Below, piece after piece: positions 42,226 through 43,513 of a stretch of 43,513 nucleotides of DNA (positions are counted from its first letter, which is position 1; every line of letters begins with the position of its first letter). This DNA comes from Nitrospirota bacterium. Its GTDB lineage: Bacteria > Nitrospirota > JACRHJ01. The DNA is taken from positions 1 through 43,513 of the forward strand of contig JACRHJ010000023.1 in the NCBI GenBank assembly GCA_016212105.1, read 5' to 3'. Position numbers and translations under genes: made by a program. The notes under the pieces were generated by a model. The model was not told where the DNA came from. It did not search any database and saw only the letters and a list, made by a program, of their open reading frames with translations.

Positions 42226-42993
42226 ATGATAAAGACAGCCCTCACCATAGCCGGTTCCGACCCCTCGGGAGGCGCGGGCATACAGGCGGACCTCAAGGTC
42301 TTCACGATGCTCGGCGTGTACGGCATGGCTGTGCCGGCCGCGCTTACCGCGCAGAACACGAGGGGCGTGGACGCGGTCAAGGCTGTGCCGCCTGTGTTCA
42401 TGCGGGCGCAGCTTGTGTCGCTCCTGTCGGACGTCCATGTGGACGCGGCGAAGGTCGGGATGCTGCTCACGGCGGCGACGGTCGAGGCGGTCGCGGACGC
42501 GGTGCGCCTGTACCGGCTGACGAACCTCGTCGTGGACCCGCTGATGGTCTCGTCCTCCGGCAGGATGCTCCTCCGGAAGGACGCCCAGGCCGCGCTTGTG
42601 GAGAAGCTCATACCGCTCGCGGAGCTGGTGATGCCGAACCTCGACGAGGCGGCTGTGCTCGCGGGTATGGATGTCGAGACGCTGGCCGACATGGCCGAGG
42701 CGGCCAAGCGGATACACGGCATGGGGCCGCGCTTCGTACTTATAAAGGGCGGGCACTTCAAGGGCGACGCGGTGGACGTGTTCTACAACGGGAGCGAGGT
42801 CTTCGAGTACGCGGGCAGGCGCGTGCTTGGCAAGAAGCTGCACGGCGCGGGCTGCGTGTACTCCGCCGCCGTAACCGCCGGGCTCGCGTCCGGCATGACC
42901 GTGATGGAGGCGGTCGCCGCCGCGAAGAAGTTCGTTGCGGCGGCTATCGAGAAGGCCGAGCCGGTCGGCGGGGGGAGGGTGGCGCTGGTTTAG
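42226..42993 (+). CDS. thiD: hydroxymethylpyrimidine/phosphomethylpyrimidine kinase
   Basis: Phosphorylates HMP twice in thiamine synthesis. The 255-aa protein has the ribokinase-fold marks [56 protein letters not shown] and the active-site loop [12 protein letters not shown] with the ThiD-type Cys. The length is normal. No TPP riboswitch was found in the 268-bp spacer upstream, which holds repeat units (41971-42001, 42028-42070, near 42105, 42186-42210). Confidence 0.94.
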   Translation: MIKTALTIAGSDPSGGAGIQADLKVFTMLGVYGMAVPAALTAQNTRGVDAVKAVPPVFMRAQLVSLLSDVHVDAAKVGMLLTAATVEAVADAVRLYRLTNLVVDPLMVSSSGRMLLRKDAQAALVEKLIPLAELVMPNLDEAAVLAGMDVETLADMAEAAKRIHGMGPRFVLIKGGHFKGDAVDVFYNGSEVFEYAGRRVLGKKLHGAGCVYSAAVTAGLASGMTVMEAVAAAKKFVAAAIEKAEPVGGGRVALV

Positions 42994-43002
42994 AAGTTGG
43001 GT

Positions 43003-43290
43003 TTATGGCTTCTGTTGAGTTGAAGTGGTTTGTTGATCCTTATTGTATCTTGCCATAAGCCTATCTATAGCTTTACACACATCTGCTGCATCATTGCTAC
43101 CAATAGGATAGGATGGGGACTTCCTGCCTTCTACCTTGCCTTTATATTCCATCTGAACCTTGAGAACAAGCTTTGGGTTGTTGCCCCACATCTCGTGCCC
43201 AATAGACACTTTGTATTTGACGTCTACTCCATGAGATGTTGAAGGAACCAATTCAGTGTAACCGCCCAATGGAAAGAATGTCTGTGACAT
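43003..43290 (-). CDS. 95-aa orphan protein
   Basis: No family recognised. The sequence has no signal peptide or membrane helix; the core KLVLKVQMEYKGKVEGRKSP looks like beta strands and the end is polar (QQTTSTQQKP). GAGAGG lies 6 bases before ATG 43290, and a promoter with four CTATAG sites precedes it. The region is AT-richer than the rest and lies next to an IS630 element, so horizontal acquisition is likely. It converges with thiD. Confidence 0.6.
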   Translation of the reverse strand: MSQTFFPLGGYTELVPSTSHGVDVKYKVSIGHEMWGNNPKLVLKVQMEYKGKVEGRKSPSYPIGSNDAADVCKAIDRLMARYNKDQQTTSTQQKP

Positions 43291-43308
43291 TGTTAGCCTC
43301 TCTGTTGT

Positions 43309-43357
43309 CTATAGCATCTATAGATTCTATAGTACCCTATAGGTTTAGCGTTGTCAA
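43309..43357 (-). promoter_or_regulatory. promoter with four CTATAG sites
   Basis: TTGACA (43352-43357) and TACTAT (43329-43334) on the minus strand, 17 bp apart. CTATAG hexamers, each a perfect palindrome, lie at 43309, 43318, 43327 and 43337, thus at 9-, 9- and 10-bp steps, covering the -10, the start point and the early leader. Confidence 0.65.
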
Positions 43358-43375
43358 GTGAAATATATTAGGCTA

Positions 43376-43513
43376 TTAACCCGGTGGTTAAACAGGGCAA
43401 TCACGCCGCGTAATTTACTTTCTCGTGCTTGAAGTACCTGCTGACGTGCAGTGGTCTTGTTTGCAGTGTTTTCATGAACGACCGGGTTTTCTTCACGATG
43501 TCCTCTTGGCTCC
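43376..43513 (-). mobile_element. IS630-family insertion sequence, other end (partial)
   Basis: Begins TTAACCCGGTGG at 43376 right after a TA (43374-43375) and continues beyond the window. It matches the inverted repeat read inward from position 137. It contains the transposase 3' end. Confidence 0.75.
43401..43513 (-). CDS. IS630-family transposase, C-terminal fragment
   Basis: The frame enters from the right edge and stops at 43401. The end reads FMKTLQTRPLHVSRYFKHEK and closes with VNYAA, a typical IS630 transposase C-terminus (RSF...LQ..P..V..YF.H..V.YAA). Same orientation as the N-terminal fragment at 1-82. The catalytic core is outside the window. Confidence 0.7.
   Translation of the reverse strand, partial: SQEDIVKKTRSFMKTLQTRPLHVSRYFKHEKVNYAA

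Noticed and set aside
43309-43342. CTATAG array as a CRISPR or minisatellite
   Set aside because: Units are only six bases with 3-4 base spacers and no repeat-spacer pattern; an operator explains it better.

Overview
The window is GC-rich bacterial chromosome from a Gram-negative organism. It carries a nearly complete division and cell-wall (dcw) cluster, a MurE with the DNPR motif of meso-diaminopimelate ligases, a multiheme cytochrome c, DsrE/TusA sulfur-carrier proteins and a proC-yggT-divIVA string. This combination recalls Desulfobacterota- or Nitrospirota-like lineages. That placement is inferred from gene content only. Both ends are AT-richer, and both lie inside an IS630-family element: an inverted repeat next to a TA target with an outward-reading transposase fragment at 1-137 and at 43376-43513. 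The window is therefore either a segment bounded by two copies of the same IS or a contig broken at a repeat.

Left part, plus strand (1-6561). A 5'-truncated OLD-like ATPase/TOPRIM gene cut by the IS; proC, yggT, divIVA and a DUF2238 membrane gene in a tight operon; a block of dispersed repeats; a TerC-type membrane protein; a small secreted protein; a DUF167 protein; a 45-aa CxxC protein; and a small four-helix heme-copper-oxidase-like membrane protein.

Middle, minus strand (6782-17101). First comes a sulfur-relay operon (receiver-like protein, TusA, DsrE/F/H-like) behind a good sigma-54 promoter. Next is a six-gene chromate-resistance operon (62-aa protein, chrB, chrA, double Usp, HD hydrolase, MFS permease) behind a sigma-70 promoter with a palindromic operator. 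Then follow a cupin plus a DUF1858 redox-disulfide gene, a heptaheme cytochrome c, and a DUF4258/YgiT-type toxin-antitoxin pair. The pair sits between two 94-bp direct repeats made from the 3' end of the neighbouring radical SAM gene.

Right part, minus strand (17153-39393). This is the dcw operon, transcribed right to left: mraZ, rsmH, ftsL, ftsI, murE, murF, mraY, a D-Ala-D-Ala carboxypeptidase, murD, a DUF5131 gene, ftsW, a murG-murC fusion, murB, ddl, ftsQ, ftsA, ftsZ and a B12-binding/radical SAM gene. It has a textbook promoter with three MraZ boxes and a second, operator-flanked promoter further upstream. The carboxypeptidase, the DUF5131 gene and several GC palindromes interrupt the usual order.

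Just upstream of mraZ lies a separate gene for a divergent tubulin/FtsZ-like GTPase with C-terminal HEAT repeats (39817-41166). It has its own promoter and terminator and is the most novel-looking protein here. Divergent from it is a DedA-type gene with an apparently leaderless promoter, followed by thiD and an AT-rich orphan gene preceded by four evenly spaced CTATAG sites.
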